Source: Peptococcaceae bacterium BRH_c23 (GTDB lineage Bacteria; Bacillota_B; Desulfitobacteriia; Desulfitobacteriales; Desulfitobacteriaceae). From it: DNA of 29,369 nt. The notes under the pieces were generated by a model. It searched no databases, had not been told where the DNA came from, and saw only the letters and a list, made by a program, of their open reading frames with translations. Below, one piece after another: positions 21,853 through 29,307 of this stretch; the stretch's first letter is position 1; each line of letters starts with the position of its first letter. The stretch is from NCBI GenBank assembly GCA_000961805.1, contig LADV01000181.1, forward strand, positions 1-29,369. Reading direction: 5' to 3'. A program made the position numbers and the translations under genes.

Positions 21853-23019
21853 TTATAAAGTTTTAGAATTTGGTTCACTCAGCTCCAGGCTTTGCCCAAG
21901 GGCATCCTCTGCAAGACCCAGATAGACTCGAGGGACTCGTTTAGAAATTCCACAAACGACTTCATAACTGATGGTGCCAAGCCACTTTGCCATTTCCGTA
22001 GCAGTAATTTGCTCATAGTCATCTTTCCCTAAAATCGTGACAACATCGCCCACTTGGACTCTTGGAATTCTGGTTACGTCAAGCATAGTCTGGTCCATGC
22101 AGATCCGCCCAATTACCGTAGATCGCTTCCCATGGACTAGCATTTCGCCGTGATTGGAAAGCCCCCTTCGCAGCCCATCCGCATACCCTAGGGGAATAGT
22201 TGCCACGCGTGTAGGATAAGCGGCTTGGAAGGTGCGGCCATAACTCACCGTTTCTCCTGTCTCAATCGTTTTAATATGAGTTACTTTCGCCTTCCAAGAC
22301 ATGACTGGTTCTAAACCGGCAACTTCTCCAAGTTGAGAGGACGGTGTAAAACCGTAAAGACTAATTCCTGCACGAACAAGATCTAAGTGAGATTCCGGAA
22401 ATTGGATGAGAGCAGCACTGTTCGCAGTATGCTGTATTGGAATAGTTAGTCCGAGTTCTTTTAGTTTATCACAAAAGGATTGGAAGCTCTTGAGCTGTAT
22501 CCGAGCAAATGATAGATCTTTGTGATCCGAAGTGGCAAAGTGAGTAAATATTCCTTCGATTTTAAGATTAGGAAGATCCGCAATCTTCAGGATATCCTTA
22601 TAATCTTCTTCTCGAAACCCTATTCTGCCCATTCCCGTATCAACTTTGATATGCACTCTCGCTGTCCGTTTAAGTCTCAGGGCAGCCTCGGAGAGCGCTT
22701 TAGCCTGAGCCAATCGGCTAATGGCCGGAATAATCTCTTCCTTAACTAAACTATCCGAATCTTCAAGCTCGGTAACCCCCAGGACCATTACCGTAAGCTC
22801 AGGAAACACCGCTTTAATTTCCAACGCCTCTTCCAAGAGGGCCACACCATAGCGTTCTGCTCCACATCCCTTGAGGGTTTTCACTACGGGAATCAATCCA
22901 TGCCCGTAAGCATCCGCCTTGACGATCGGCATCATTTCACTTTGGGTATATGCTTTAAGCTTAAAGTAATTTTCTCTCAGAGTCTGTAAATTTACCTCAG
23001 CCCAAACCTGTCGCCCCAT
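21853..23019 (-). CDS. alr: Alanine racemase
   Basis: 388 residues. The PLP lysine is Lys34 in PIVKADAYGHG. The second-domain motifs AGISLYGF, VSYGRTF (catalytic Tyr region) and IGRICMDQTMLDV are complete. The enzyme interconverts L- and D-alanine and supplies D-Ala for peptidoglycan. It is preceded by nnr after 19 bases and belongs to the acpS-nnr-alr operon. A short unusual acidic C-terminal tail (ALGQSLELSEPNSKTL) extends past the normal end. Confidence 0.95.
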   Translation of the reverse strand: MGRQVWAEVNLQTLRENYFKLKAYTQSEMMPIVKADAYGHGLIPVVKTLKGCGAERYGVALLEEALEIKAVFPELTVMVLGVTELEDSDSLVKEEIIPAISRLAQAKALSEAALRLKRTARVHIKVDTGMGRIGFREEDYKDILKIADLPNLKIEGIFTHFATSDHKDLSFARIQLKSFQSFCDKLKELGLTIPIQHTANSAALIQFPESHLDLVRAGISLYGFTPSSQLGEVAGLEPVMSWKAKVTHIKTIETGETVSYGRTFQAAYPTRVATIPLGYADGLRRGLSNHGEMLVHGKRSTVIGRICMDQTMLDVTRIPRVQVGDVVTILGKDDYEQITATEMAKWLGTISYEVVCGISKRVPRVYLGLAEDALGQSLELSEPNSKTL

Positions 23020-23038
23020 TATTTATCCCCTCTTCCTC

Positions 23039-24622
23039 TTAACGCTTCGGTTCTATGACATGACGAGCTTTAGGAAGTTGATCCGCCACTTCCGAAGCTG
23101 TGAACCCGGACCACCCATACTCATTAGCTAGATCATCTGCAGCTCTGCCGTGTAAATATACACCCAGACAAGCTGCCTCTAACGGAGGAACCCTTTGGGC
23201 CAACCAAGCAAGAATGCTGCCTGTAAGAACATCTCCAGTCCCCCCCGTTCCAAGTCCGGGATTCCCGGTAGGGTTGAAAAACGCCCGACCATCCGGTGAG
23301 GCAATAATGGTCACAGAACCCTTTAAGACGACCACTGCTTCCCACTCAACCGCTTTGGCCACCGTAATGTCCAAGCGATTGCGTTCGACATCTTCAACAC
23401 TACATTGACATAGTCGGGCCATCTCACCCGGATGGGGTGTAAGAATCAAAGGCCCTCGCCCACTTCTCAACCCTAGTAAGCTAGGCTCCGCAGCGACTAA
23501 ATTAAGCGCATCCGCATCCAAGACAACCGGACAGCTTAGATTTCTGAGGATTTCTTCGAGCACTGGGATAAATTGCAGATTCTGACCTAAGCCAGGACCC
23601 ATTGCAAGAGCCTGCGCGTTTCTAGACTGCCTATTAATCACTGACCAAGCTTCTTCATTTAGGTAATCCTCTCCAGGAGCGTGCCAAACGGTTGCCTCTG
23701 TAAGGCAGGCATCTACATCGTTGGCAATTCCCTCTGCAGTCACGATTTGCAACAGTCCAATCCCACTACGCAAAGCACCCCGTCCTGCCAGAACCGCGGC
23801 TCCGCTCATCCCCTTAGACCCTGCCACAAGAATCCCTTTGCCATGGGTTCCTTTGTGACCTTTTAGTTGACGTACAGGAAGACTAGTGCGTATATCCTCA
23901 TCCATCAAGACAAAGGTCGATATTCCTTCATCTTCTAAGTATGCGTCGGGAATAGAAATTGGATCCACTATAACCCGTCCACAATAATCTGGGCCTTCAC
24001 CGAGAAAAAGACCCCATTTCGGAAGTCCAAAAGTAACAGTGGCTTGGGCGCGGACCGCTGTACGGTAAACATTACCCGTATTGGCCTCTACCCCACTGGG
24101 GATATCGATGGAAATCACCCATCCTGGAGAATGGTTTACTTCGTCCACATATTCTTCTATTAAGCCTGGCAAAGCACCACGCAAGCCAATTCCATAAAGT
24201 GCATCCACGACAACATCTGCTTGAGCGAGAGCTAAACGTGTTAAGCGGCGTTGCTCTTGGCCTTTAATCTCGAACAATTTTCCGCTAGTACCTTGATATA
24301 GACGTAAATTTAAAGCAGCATCTCCTTTAAGTTCTTCAAGTCCAGCAAATAACAAAACGGTAACATCCATGCCCTGGAACACAAGATGGCGTGCAACAGC
24401 TAAGCCATCTCCGCCGTTATTACCCTTTCCAGCTAGAATCACTGCTTTTCGTCCACTTAATTCTCTCTGCTCTTGATGATTAAGAAGATTACGTCGAATC
24501 TCTTCAACGACTGCCCAGGCTGCATTTTCCATCAGGAGCAAACTGGGGATACCATAATGATGAATCGCTTTTTCTTCGATCTGACGCATTTGTTCTGCGC
24601 TGACCACACGCACATTCCCCAC
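23039..24622 (-). CDS. nnr: Bifunctional NAD(P)H-hydrate epimerase/dehydratase
   Basis: 527 residues with both domains fused. Residues 1-215 are the YjeF_N epimerase (GKGNNGGDGLAVARHL binding loop, SIDIPSGVEANTG). Residues about 230-510 are the ribokinase-like dehydratase (HKGTHGKGILVAGS, ALAMGPGLGQN, NPTGNPGLGTGGTGDVLTG with its catalytic Asp). Together they repair hydrated NADH and NADPH. The start is one of several GTG codons (24622, 24613, 24607) behind a GGGGTGGGG stretch; 24622 is given, but the true start could be up to five codons later, just before VVSAEQM. It lies between acpS and alr, the common Firmicute order. Confidence 0.93.
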   Translation of the reverse strand: MGNVRVVSAEQMRQIEEKAIHHYGIPSLLLMENAAWAVVEEIRRNLLNHQEQRELSGRKAVILAGKGNNGGDGLAVARHLVFQGMDVTVLLFAGLEELKGDAALNLRLYQGTSGKLFEIKGQEQRRLTRLALAQADVVVDALYGIGLRGALPGLIEEYVDEVNHSPGWVISIDIPSGVEANTGNVYRTAVRAQATVTFGLPKWGLFLGEGPDYCGRVIVDPISIPDAYLEDEGISTFVLMDEDIRTSLPVRQLKGHKGTHGKGILVAGSKGMSGAAVLAGRGALRSGIGLLQIVTAEGIANDVDACLTEATVWHAPGEDYLNEEAWSVINRQSRNAQALAMGPGLGQNLQFIPVLEEILRNLSCPVVLDADALNLVAAEPSLLGLRSGRGPLILTPHPGEMARLCQCSVEDVERNRLDITVAKAVEWEAVVVLKGSVTIIASPDGRAFFNPTGNPGLGTGGTGDVLTGSILAWLAQRVPPLEAACLGVYLHGRAADDLANEYGWSGFTASEVADQLPKARHVIEPKR

Positions 24623-24700
24623 CCCGGTTCTCTCTCAATTTAAGACTTCACTTGTACTTCTTATGCTGTAGGGATCCATGAATTGCCCCTAGCTTTTCGT

Positions 24701-25057
24701 TCAGCTTAAAATCGCAAAGGCCATCGCTTGGGTTCGATTATGGGTCAAGCTTACCCTTACTTGGGACCCGCCCCTGGCTCTGACTTGATTCATAGCTCTA
24801 GAACTGAGATAGACCAGAGGCTCTCCGCTTAAATCATTCAAGATTTCTATATCGTGCCAAGATAAGCCGCTAAGCCCTGTCCCTAAGGTCTTTAGAATAG
24901 CCTCTTTGCCAGCAAAACGAGCAGCATAACTCTGGATGCCTTTTCCCAGTAAGTTCTCACGCTCTTGGATTGTGAAAAGACGCTCAAACAATTTAGGTTG
25001 CCTCTTATAGGCCTGAACGACTCGTTCTATTTCAATAATATCAATACCTGGATACAT
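24701..25057 (-). CDS. acpS: Holo-[acyl-carrier-protein] synthase
   Basis: 118 residues. The signature GIDIIEIERV with the Mg-binding Asp at the N-terminus and RFAGKEAILKTLGTG in the middle, with its catalytic Glu/Lys, identify the AcpS phosphopantetheinyl transferase. It moves phosphopantetheine from CoA to the serine of acyl carrier protein. It follows the BusR-like regulator after 15 bases and probably shares its transcript. Confidence 0.95.
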   Translation of the reverse strand: MYPGIDIIEIERVVQAYKRQPKLFERLFTIQERENLLGKGIQSYAARFAGKEAILKTLGTGLSGLSWHDIEILNDLSGEPLVYLSSRAMNQVRARGGSQVRVSLTHNRTQAMAFAILS

Positions 25058-25072
25058 CGTGCCTACTCCAAA

Positions 25073-25672
25073 TCATAGAATTAACTTTAATTTTTGCTGA
25101 CCCTCAGCTGAGCCAGCTACCAGTAAGACATCTTCTCCCCGAAGGACAAACCCTGTCTCCGGTGAAAACTGCTCAAGGCCGTCTCGAACCACCGCTACAA
25201 TGGTGGTTCCTGTACGCTCCCGGATTTTCAATTCTTTCAAGGTCTTGCCAATGGCCGGTGAGCTTTTTCCGATTTCTACTTCTCCGATATCCATCCAACG
25301 AGACATTAAACGATCTGAATAACCTAAAAACTTGTTCAGATGACTTTCAATCTTTAAGTCATTTTCACGCCTTTGATCCATCAGCTTTTTCAAATCTTCT
25401 ACAAAGACCTGAATTTCTCCTTTTTGATCAAAGGATTTAACAAATTTTTCAGCCATAGCTTTCGATGTTACCGTAATTCCTACGCCTTGACTGACCATCA
25501 CCACACCGACATTTTGCAAAACGGCGATGGCCCGACGAATGGTTTCTGGAGATACATTATACCGCCCTGCTAAAGTAGAACGGCCATGTATCCTTACTCC
25601 CTCATGGTACTCCCCCATCATAATGGCGTGGGCTATGTCAATGGCGATTTCTTGATAACGTGCATGGTCCAA
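25073..25672 (-). CDS. GntR-RCK_C regulator of the BusR type (probable c-di-AMP sensor)
   Basis: 199 residues in three parts. Residues 1-75 form a GntR winged helix (YQEIAIDIAHAI, RSTLAGRYNVSPETIRRAI). Residues about 80-130 form a charged coiled coil (EDLKKLMDQRRENDLKIES). Residues about 133-199 form an RCK_C/TrkA_C domain (EVEIGKSSPAIGKTLKEL, GTTIVAVVRDG, FVLRGEDVLLVAG). This is the build of streptococcal BusR, whose RCK_C domains bind c-di-AMP and which then represses osmolyte uptake. The frame opens at TTG 25714, only about 7 bases after the predicted transcription start; TTG 25672 has AAGGGG 9 bases upstream and is preferred. It heads the acpS-nnr-alr operon and is divergent from a c-di-AMP riboswitch. 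Ligand binding is inferred. Confidence 0.8.
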   Translation of the reverse strand: MDHARYQEIAIDIAHAIMMGEYHEGVRIHGRSTLAGRYNVSPETIRRAIAVLQNVGVVMVSQGVGITVTSKAMAEKFVKSFDQKGEIQVFVEDLKKLMDQRRENDLKIESHLNKFLGYSDRLMSRWMDIGEVEIGKSSPAIGKTLKELKIRERTGTTIVAVVRDGLEQFSPETGFVLRGEDVLLVAGSAEGQQKLKLIL

Positions 25673-25727
25673 TATGTTCAACCCCTTATCGTACTTCCTG
25701 GTTCGAATTTCCAATGAATTTCATTCT

Positions 25728-25736
25728 ATTATAACA
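25728..25736 (-). promoter_or_regulatory. Extended -10 promoter of the BusR-like gene
   Basis: On the minus strand TG-T-TATAAT (25736-25728) is an extended -10 box; no good -35 is seen at the proper spacing. Start near 25721. This makes TTG 25714 an unlikely start codon. Confidence 0.6.
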
Positions 25737-25763
25737 TAGCCAACATCAGCTGACATCATGCTA

Positions 25764-25792
25764 TTGACGGGTAACAACTTATATGCTATTAT
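25764..25792 (+). promoter_or_regulatory. Promoter of the riboswitch/aminomutase transcript with overlapping inverted repeat
   Basis: TTGACG (25764-25769), 17 bases, TATTAT (25787-25792), start near 25799, 24 bases before the aptamer. An inverted repeat TAACAAC (25772-25778)/GTTGTTA (25796-25802) frames the -10 box and could be an operator, for example for the divergent BusR-like protein. The palindrome TCAGCTGA (25746-25753) lies between the two divergent promoters. Confidence 0.7.
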
Positions 25793-25822
25793 TAGGTTGT
25801 TAGTAAAAAAATGTTATATTAA

Positions 25823-25958
25823 ACTGCTGAATTTCCCAAAGGGAAAACGGGGGAACCATTCTTGGGGTGAATCGCTAAACGCGTAGAGCATGTTTCAGCT
25901 CGAACCCGACAGCTAACCTCGTAGGCGTTGAAGCACGTTTAACGTGATATTCTGCGTT
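25823..25958 (+). promoter_or_regulatory. Cyclic-di-AMP (ydaO/yuaA) riboswitch aptamer
   Basis: The conserved ydaO core is present almost letter for letter: GGGGGAACCA, TTGGGGTGAATCGCTA, TTTCAGCTCGAACCCGACA, then GCTAACCTCGTAGGCG and TTGAAG. The hairpin TTTCCC-AAA-GGGAAA stands in front of the core, as in known members. P1 can form between GCTGAAT near 25826-25832 and ATTCTGC near 25949-25955. CACGT/ACGTG (25934-25945) makes a further stem near the 3' end. In known members c-di-AMP binding favours termination and turns the gene off. Placement between a promoter and a terminator, upstream of the aminomutase gene, fits a transcriptional OFF switch. Confidence 0.93.
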
Positions 25959-25970
25959 ATTACCGTTGGG

Positions 25971-25998
25971 AGCCGTTATATATAATCGGTTCTTTTTT
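25971..25998 (+). terminator. Terminator of the riboswitch expression platform
   Basis: CCGTTA...TAATCGG with one bulged base (25973-25989) closes a 4-base loop and is followed by TTCTTTTTT. An alternative stem pairs the same T run (25988-25998, GGTTCTTTTTT) with AAAAAAGAACC (26004-26014), which would hide the T run and act as an antiterminator. The choice between the two stems is inferred. Confidence 0.7.
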
Positions 25999-26081
25999 GT
26001 TTGAAAAAAGAACCCAACTGTTATCCCCCCAGGCCAAACTAAGGAACCCATTCGGAAATCTAATTTCAAGGAGGGATATAA

Positions 26082-27329
26082 ATGTCCGTTCAACTACAAA
26101 ACCGTCCAGATGCCTTTCGTCAATACGCACTGAAGCGAGCAGAAGAGCTTAAACAAATGATTACCCCATATTTAACCCAATCGGAGAGTATTCCGACTGG
26201 ATCCGTTTGTTCAGAAATGTTCGAAACTCGTCGAGCAAAGATTCTAAGCTATTTCGGCGCAACGCCTGAAGACTGGGAAAACTGGCATTGGCAAATGACC
26301 CACAGAATATCAGATTCCCATGTCCTAGATTCGTTACTACCCTTAACAGCTGAGCAACGCATTGAACTTGAACGTGTTGGGAAAACCTTTCGCTGGGCTG
26401 TATCTCCTTATTATCTGAGTTTAATGGATGATACTGATCCCTTTGATCCTATTCGGCTACAAGGATTACCCACCCAGGCAGAACTTTTTGATAATTTTGG
26501 TGAAGAAGATCCCATGGGAGAGGCAATTACATCCCCTGCTGCCAGCATAACACGACGTTACCCAGATCGTTTAATCATCAACGTCACTAACATGTGTGCT
26601 ATGTACTGCCGACATTGTCAACGCAGACGAAATATTGGGGAAACAGATACCCATTCTCCGCGCCATCAGCTTAAAGAGGCACTGGACTACATTCGGGCAA
26701 ACCCTGAAATCCGCGATGTCTTAGTGACGGGAGGAGATGCCTTACTACTTAGTGATCTAACCTTAGATTGGCTTCTCGGAGAACTCCACGCTATCCCCCA
26801 CGTAGAAATCAAGCGCCTTGGGACGCGGGCTCCAGTCACCCTACCCATGCGCATTACGGATGAATTATGCACAGTCCTGGCAAAATACCCTCCTATCTAC
26901 ATTAATACTCAGTTCAACCACCCCAAAGAAGTCACAAAAGACGCTAAAGATGCGGCCGATAAACTGATTGCAGCCGGTGTGGTCCTGGGGAATCAGGCGG
27001 TTTTACTCAAAGGTATCAATCATCAGCCAGAGGTTATGAAAAAACTTAATCATGAATTGCTGAAAATCAGGGTTCGCCCCTACTATATCTTCCATGCTAA
27101 AAATGTCAAAGGAACCCGCCATTTCGTTCCCAGAATCCAAGACGGAATTGCAGTTATGGAACAGTTACGTGGCCATACCTCCGGACTTGCTGTGCCAACA
27201 TATATTATTAATGCCCCTAAAGGTGGAGGCAAAACACCCATTTCTCCTCAATACCTTGTGTCCCTCGATGAAAACAAAGCTGTTTTGCGTACTTGGGAAG
27301 GAAAGCACATCCAGTATGAGACGCCATAA
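26082..27329 (+). CDS. eam: Glutamate 2,3-aminomutase (radical SAM, KamA family)
   Basis: 415 residues. The radical SAM cluster motif is CAMYCRHC (Cys172, Cys176, Cys179), the PLP lysine is Lys384 in KGGGKTP, and the fold is that of lysine 2,3-aminomutase. Two specificity positions decide the substrate. Lysine aminomutase uses Asp293 and Asp330 to hold the lysine side-chain amine; here Lys340 (IFHAKN) and Asn377 (YIINAPK) stand at those places with the same spacing of 37. This is the Lys/Asn pair described for glutamate 2,3-aminomutase. It would convert L-glutamate to beta-glutamate, a compatible solute. GGAGGG precedes ATG 26082, and the gene is under the c-di-AMP riboswitch. EpmB-like activity on EF-P is unlikely given the N-terminal extension and these residues. 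Confidence 0.87.
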   Translation: MSVQLQNRPDAFRQYALKRAEELKQMITPYLTQSESIPTGSVCSEMFETRRAKILSYFGATPEDWENWHWQMTHRISDSHVLDSLLPLTAEQRIELERVGKTFRWAVSPYYLSLMDDTDPFDPIRLQGLPTQAELFDNFGEEDPMGEAITSPAASITRRYPDRLIINVTNMCAMYCRHCQRRRNIGETDTHSPRHQLKEALDYIRANPEIRDVLVTGGDALLLSDLTLDWLLGELHAIPHVEIKRLGTRAPVTLPMRITDELCTVLAKYPPIYINTQFNHPKEVTKDAKDAADKLIAAGVVLGNQAVLLKGINHQPEVMKKLNHELLKIRVRPYYIFHAKNVKGTRHFVPRIQDGIAVMEQLRGHTSGLAVPTYIINAPKGGGKTPISPQYLVSLDENKAVLRTWEGKHIQYETP

Positions 27330-27366
27330 TTAGTAGAAAACGCACTCTTGAAAGGAGCTGTGCAAC

Positions 27367-27552
27367 ATGACAGAACGTCTTAATAATGACCAAATAACTC
27401 AACGGATTATGGATACAAATTCAGATCTGAAACGATATTTGAACTTAGCTCCCAGCTTCAATATAACCCCATCCACCCCTAAACCTTCGAGCAGCTCTAA
27501 AGCATTTGGTTCCCACCAACCTTTGCCCTTACGGCCTCCTCTGAGGCCATAA
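27367..27552 (+). CDS. Small Pro/Ser-rich protein downstream of eam, unknown
   Basis: 61 residues, soluble, no signal peptide. The first half is polar and probably helical (LNNDQITQRIMDTNSDLKRY), the second half disordered and rich in Pro and Ser, ending in PLPLRPPLRP. An AAAGGAG site lies 9 bases before the ATG, the gene starts 37 bases after eam, and a strong terminator follows 23 bases after its stop, so it looks translated and cotranscribed with eam under the riboswitch. No family is recognised. An accessory role for the aminomutase, or an SH3-type proline ligand, would be speculation. Confidence 0.7.
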   Translation: MTERLNNDQITQRIMDTNSDLKRYLNLAPSFNITPSTPKPSSSSKAFGSHQPLPLRPPLRP

Positions 27553-27575
27553 TCTCATGTACTCTCCTCTTTCTG

Positions 27576-27603
27576 GCGATCTTTCGAGATCGCTATTTTT
27601 TTT
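27576..27603 (+). terminator. Terminator of the eam operon
   Basis: GCGATCT-TTCG-AGATCGC (a stable tetraloop hairpin) followed after TA by nine T residues. Its tail touches the stop codon of the convergent radical SAM gene. Confidence 0.93.
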
Positions 27604-28516
27604 ATACCTGCCTTTTTCCTTGCCATGAATCTCGCCGTTCTAACTCAGCATCGATAGCATTGAGAACCTCCCATTTTTTACGGCTCCACAGAGGTCCAAT
27701 CAGATCATCGGGTGGGCCGTCTCCCGTAAGGCGATGAATAACCATCTCTGGTGGTAGAATCTCTAAAATATCGGCAACCAGCGCAACATACTCCTCTTTC
27801 GACATGAGATCAAAAGGCTCGTCCTGAAAAATTGTTGCCAATGGAGTTCCCCTTAAAACATGCAGTAAGTGAATTTTAATCCCTTCTAAGGGAAGCTTGG
27901 CAACCACTTGCGCGGTTGCCATCATCTCCGCTTTCGTTTCTCCCGGTAGACCCAAGATTATGTGGGCGCAAACCCGTATTCCTCTGGCCTGCAACTGCTC
28001 AAGACCCTTGAGAAATTGGGCATAGTCATGCCCCCTGCCTATCCATTCCATCGTTCGGTCATGTCTACTTTGCAAACCCAACTCAACCCATAAATAGGTC
28101 CTTTGATTCAGTTCTTCGAGATAATTTAGAACATCCTCCGGCAGGCAGTCTGGTCTAGTGGAGATGGACAGCCCGACGACCTTCTCCTCCGCAAGGGCCT
28201 CTTCATAAATCACGCGCAACCGCTCTACCGAAGCGTAAGTATTGGTATAGGCCTGGAAATAAGCGATATACTTGGCAGTCGGCCATTTTTTCATCATTCG
28301 TGCCTTAACTTCACTAAATTGTTCATGAAGGGATAACCGTTGCTCTCCGGCAAAATCTCCGGACCCCCGAGCACTGCAATAGACACACCCACCCGTGCCC
28401 AAGGTTCCATCTCGATTTGGGCATGTAAAACCAGCGTCCAGGGAGACCTTAAAGATTTTCTCCCCAAACTTATCGCGCAAGTGTTCATTAAACGTATGAT
28501 AGCGTTTCTTTTGCAT
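27602..28516 (-). CDS. ytqA: Radical SAM protein, TIGR01212 family (YtqA-like)
   Basis: 304 residues. The cluster motif has the wide spacing typical of TIGR01212: CPNRDGTLGTGGCVYC (first Cys, then CxxC after a GG), with the SAM-binding segment GLSISTRPDCLP and GLQSRHDRTMEWIGRGHD. The sequence also carries the Elp3-like radical core (ICAHIILGLPGE). The B. subtilis relative YtqA has been linked to wobble-uridine tRNA modification (MnmL), so a tRNA-modifying role is likely but not shown here. It is a single gene, convergent with the eam operon, with no obvious partner. Confidence 0.85.
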   Translation of the reverse strand: MQKKRYHTFNEHLRDKFGEKIFKVSLDAGFTCPNRDGTLGTGGCVYCSARGSGDFAGEQRLSLHEQFSEVKARMMKKWPTAKYIAYFQAYTNTYASVERLRVIYEEALAEEKVVGLSISTRPDCLPEDVLNYLEELNQRTYLWVELGLQSRHDRTMEWIGRGHDYAQFLKGLEQLQARGIRVCAHIILGLPGETKAEMMATAQVVAKLPLEGIKIHLLHVLRGTPLATIFQDEPFDLMSKEEYVALVADILEILPPEMVIHRLTGDGPPDDLIGPLWSRKKWEVLNAIDAELERRDSWQGKRQV

Positions 28517-28609
28517 AGTTAGATTCCATTCTTGTCTTATTTAACCTAGCCCACTTTCTAGAATACCAAACTTTGCTGAATTACGCGAACTTCGAAACCC
28601 AATAAACTA

Positions 28610-28654
28610 AAAACAACGTTGTGGAGATAGGGTAATTTTCCAGAACGTTGTTTT
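28610..28654. repeat. Hairpin between the radical SAM and GNAT genes
   Basis: AAAACAACGTT (28610-28620) and AACGTTGTTTT (28644-28654) form an 11-bp perfect stem with a 23-base loop that can pair further (GTGGA with TTCCA-type bases). The T run inside the 3' arm is short. It may be a weak terminator; the remainder of 28517-28806 shows no gene. Confidence 0.55.
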
Positions 28655-28806
28655 CGGTATCAGGGCTTTAAGGCAAAAAGCAAAGGGTTTAGTTAAAGGA
28701 ATTGGAAGGTTTTTGTAGAAAAGTATTATTGTAAGGTACAGGGTTTGAAAGCGGCTGAGAAGCAAAAAGGCTATGCTGGATTTATAATAATAGGAGGTAA
28801 CACCAG

Positions 28807-29217
28807 TTGAAATGGGAATTTGAGGGTTATACAATAAATACTGATAAATCATTGGTGTCTGTTGATCGGGTTAAGGAGTTTTTATCGGATAGCTATTGGG
28901 CTAGCGATAGATCGAAAGAGCTTATTGAAAAGACTATCCTGAATTCATTTTGTTATGGAGTATATCATGCAGAAGAGTTGGTTGGTTTTGCGAGGGTCGT
29001 GTCCGACTATTCAACGATGGTTTGGATTTGCGATGTTTACATAGATAAGAATCATTGGGGAAAAGGGCTTGGTAAGAAACTAATAGCTTGTATAATTGAG
29101 ACACCGGAGTTCAAAAATATCTGGGGCTATTTGGTAACTAGAGATGCGCATGGATTGTACGAGCAGTTTGGCTTCGAAAAAGTCGAATCAAAATTTATGA
29201 CTAGAAAACCTCAGTAA
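28807..29217 (+). CDS. GNAT-family N-acetyltransferase
   Basis: 136 residues. The acetyl-CoA-binding motif A is present as VYIDKNHWGKGLGKKLI (the GxGxG/A loop), preceded by the strand GFARVVSDYSTMVWICDV and followed by the motif-B region YLVTRDAHGLYEQFGFEKVE. These proteins transfer an acetyl group to an amine; the substrate cannot be told. The start is TTG 28807, chosen because AGGAGGT (28793-28799) ends 7-8 bases upstream and no ATG is available nearby. It is AT-rich compared with the eam and alr genes and may have been acquired separately. Confidence 0.85.
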   Translation: MKWEFEGYTINTDKSLVSVDRVKEFLSDSYWASDRSKELIEKTILNSFCYGVYHAEELVGFARVVSDYSTMVWICDVYIDKNHWGKGLGKKLIACIIETPEFKNIWGYLVTRDAHGLYEQFGFEKVESKFMTRKPQ

Positions 29218-29307
29218 ATATTTAAAGTCACCGTCCATGACAGGCTTAAACCATAGGGTTAGTCTGATGCCAAATGCCTTTGCTACATATTTTTAGGGAG
29301 GTGTCCT

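Noticed and set aside
26082..27329. Calling the aminomutase lysine 2,3-aminomutase (kamA/ablA).
   Set aside because: The two lysine-binding Asp positions are Lys340 and Asn377, as in glutamate 2,3-aminomutase.
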